Shown here: positions 62,363-64,000 of the stretch, in pieces
Position numbering within the stretch: the first letter of the stretch is position 1
Layout of the letters: the number at the start of each line of letters is the position of its first letter
Program-made: the position numbers and the translations under genes
Notes under the pieces: generated by a model
What the model saw: the letters and a program-made list of their open reading frames with translations, nothing else
The model's database searches: none
What the model was told of the DNA's origin: nothing
Assembly (NCBI RefSeq): GCF_003144115.1
Contig: NW_020312024.1
Coordinates: forward strand, 186,001 to 250,000
Direction of reading: 5' to 3'
DNA length: 64,000 bases
Origin: Tilletiopsis washingtonensis
Lineage: Eukaryota > Basidiomycota > Exobasidiomycetes > Entylomatales

Positions 62363-64000
62363 ATGGGCAAGCGTTCCTCGCTGCCCTCTTCGTCCGCCGC
62401 GCCTCCTGCTGCAGCTGAGGCGTCGCCCGCGCTCGACGACGCAGCGGCAGCGCAGAAGAAGGCCGACAAGGCCGCGCGCAAGGCCGCAAAGGCCGCGGCC
62501 TCTGCCTCGGCCACTGCGGCACCTGCTGCGCCTGCCGCAGCGCGCCCGCCCACCTTCGATGCTGCTCTCGATGCCATCTTCAGCAGTGCCGGCGCCGCGC
62601 CCGCGGCGCTCAGCCTGCCTTCTCTCGCCGCACCGCGCGCAGAGACGGCGGCCGAGAAGCCAAAGAAGAGCAGCAAGCGCAAGCTCGAGGCGGCGCCCGT
62701 CGCTGCTGCCGCCGCTGCCGTCGCCGATAGCGAGGCGACAACTTCGACGCCGCAGCAGCAGCAAAGTGGCAGCGCAAGCAAGCGCGCCAAGCGTGGCAAG
62801 GGCGCCGTCGCCGAGCGGGCCGGCGCCTCTTCCAGCACTGCTTCCACGCCCGATGCGCCTGCGCCGGCTGCTGAAGGCGAAGCGCCCGTTTTCAGCGACT
62901 CGGAAGACGACGACGATGCCGCGCCGCCAGTGCACGAGACAGTGCTCGCAGCACGAGCATCTGCCGCTCGGCACGCACCCGCGCAAGATGGAGGCCCTTC
63001 GCAGGCCGATGCCGCACGCGCAGAACGCGACGGCCGCAGCATCTTCCTCGGCAACGTGCCCATCTCTGTGCTCTCCTCCAAGTCTCAGCGCCGCGCCTTG
63101 GTTCGCCACGTCTTGCTCCACTCTCCCTGGCCCTCTCTCACGAAGCTTTCCGCGCTGCGCTTCCGCTCCGTGCCGTTCTCGGTGCCCACGGGCGACTACG
63201 CCGCAGCGACGGCGGCAGAGGCAGCAGCGTCGGAGAAGCGTCGCAATCGCACGCGGGACTGGAAGGCCAAGCAGGCGGGAGAGGAGGGCAAGAGCTGGCT
63301 GACGCCGGCGCAGAAACGCAAGGTGGCCTTCATCAATGCCAACATCAACGAGCAGGCGCATTCCCTCAACGCCTACGTCTCGGTCCACGCGCCCACGGTC
63401 GCCATGCAGCAGACATTCGCTCAGCAACACGGCGCCAGCGAGCAGAGCACCGCGTTGCTCCAGGCTCCGGTGCTCGCTGCGTTCATCGCGAGCAACGTCG
63501 ATGGCTCGGCCTTCCGCGGCCGCCATCTGCGCGCCGATGTCTGTGCCGCCTTGTCCGCCTCCCTTCGTGCATCGGCCGGTCTGAACGCGTCGCTCCCGTC
63601 GGGCCAACTACTCGGTGCTCCGCGTTCCGACGACATCGACGCGCCCAACTCCGTCTTCGTGGGCAACCTCGACTTTGCGGCCGACGAGGAGAAGCTGTGG
63701 GACTGGTGCGAGCGTACGCTGCAGAAGGAACAGGGTGTGCCGCCGGAGTGGGAGGAGGTGGAGGTGGGCAAGTACGGCAAGCTGCCGGCGGCGGAGAAGC
63801 GAGGGGAGAGTGAGAAGCAGGCCGCGACGAGGGAGGAGATGGACGAGCTGGACAGGGACGAGATTGATGATGACGAAGAAGAGGCGCAAGAGTCCGATGC
63901 CGAAGCCGACGATGCCGCCCTCGCCGACGCCAAGGAGGGCCAAGCCGCTGCGCGCCCGGCGCGTCTCTTTCCCGCCCCAGCACCGCGCGAAGCCTCCTTC
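62363..64000 (+). CDS. NOP12: Nop12/RBM34-type RNA-binding protein (3' end outside the window)
   Basis: An uninterrupted frame of 546 codons from the ATG at 62363 to the window edge; the stop lies outside. Nop12 is a nucleolar RRM protein needed for pre-25S rRNA processing and 60S assembly. The N-terminal 200 residues are Ala/Lys/Ser-rich with basic clusters and an acidic SDSEDDDD patch. RRM1 starts at RSIFLGNVPISVLSS; as in Nop12 it is followed by RKVAFINANINEQAHSLNAY and FRGRHLRADV. RRM2 starts at NSVFVGNLDFAADEEKLWDW (from about 63646). After the first helix of RRM2 the frame continues into a long charged, acidic segment rather than the next RRM strand, which is unusual. Assignment as Nop12 is based on the two-RRM layout and the KVAF...NAY linker; a wider Nop12/RBM34 assignment is the safe version. 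Confidence 0.88.
   Translation, partial: MGKRSSLPSSSAAPPAAAEASPALDDAAAAQKKADKAARKAAKAAASASATAAPAAPAAARPPTFDAALDAIFSSAGAAPAALSLPSLAAPRAETAAEKPKKSSKRKLEAAPVAAAAAAVADSEATTSTPQQQQSGSASKRAKRGKGAVAERAGASSSTASTPDAPAPAAEGEAPVFSDSEDDDDAAPPVHETVLAARASAARHAPAQDGGPSQADAARAERDGRSIFLGNVPISVLSSKSQRRALVRHVLLHSPWPSLTKLSALRFRSVPFSVPTGDYAAATAAEAAASEKRRNRTRDWKAKQAGEEGKSWLTPAQKRKVAFINANINEQAHSLNAYVSVHAPTVAMQQTFAQQHGASEQSTALLQAPVLAAFIASNVDGSAFRGRHLRADVCAALSASLRASAGLNASLPSGQLLGAPRSDDIDAPNSVFVGNLDFAADEEKLWDWCERTLQKEQGVPPEWEEVEVGKYGKLPAAEKRGESEKQAATREEMDELDRDEIDDDEEEAQESDAEADDAALADAKEGQAAARPARLFPAPAPREASF

Overview
The window reads as a chromosome segment of a GC-rich basidiomycete, most likely from Ustilaginomycotina (smut-like or yeast-like relatives). 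The clues are dense short introns (mostly 45-75 nt) with GTGAGT or GTGCGT donors, CTGAC-type branch sites and CAG acceptors, short intergenic gaps, pyrimidine-rich 5' leaders, strong GC bias with a nearly full set of spurious reading frames on both strands, and a regulator with the C-terminal domain of Ustilago Rua1. No tRNA, rRNA, transposon, LTR element, virus-like element or CRISPR array was recognised. I rebuilt exon chains by hand, using intact reading phase across every junction as the main check; 18 complete genes and one cut by the right edge are supported.

Layout. 1-16 kb is housekeeping: a short-chain dehydrogenase, a small heat-shock protein with visible heat-shock elements, mitochondrial ATP synthase alpha and mitochondrial ribosomal bL21 divergent from one promoter, TFIIH subunit Ssl1/p44, ESCRT-III subunit Vps60, 60S biogenesis factor Rlp24 and the N-BAR protein Hob3/Rvs161. 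16-25 kb holds an UNC93-like membrane protein and two unrecognised genes (a coiled-coil protein and a Ser/Pro-rich protein). 25.2-30.0 kb is a gene-free stretch. 30-36 kb carries an unrecognised membrane protein with PY motifs and a Rua1/Meu26-type regulator. 36.1-40.6 kb is a second gene-free stretch, lying upstream of that regulator. 40.6-64 kb carries a 1985-residue protein with three START-like domains and a C-terminal membrane anchor, the oligosaccharyltransferase catalytic subunit Stt3, PP2A regulatory subunit B (Cdc55), a 21-exon DHTKD1-type 2-oxoadipate dehydrogenase E1, the U1 snRNP factor Prp40, and the start of a Nop12-type ribosome biogenesis protein.

Functionally the genes are a mix of mitochondrial energy metabolism and translation (ATP1, bL21, DHTKD1-like), ribosome assembly (RLP24, NOP12), gene expression (SSL1, PRP40, Rua1-like), membrane traffic and lipid handling (VPS60, HOB3, three-START protein, STT3) and signalling (CDC55). 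There is no gene cluster and no defence or mobile system that I can support. The points most worth a second look are the three-START membrane protein, the two 4.5-4.8 kb gene-free islands flanking the least recognisable genes, the microexons (4, 13, 18, 20, 24 and 27 nt), the unusually long introns in otherwise short-intron genes, and the charged insertion inside RRM2 of the Nop12-like protein.
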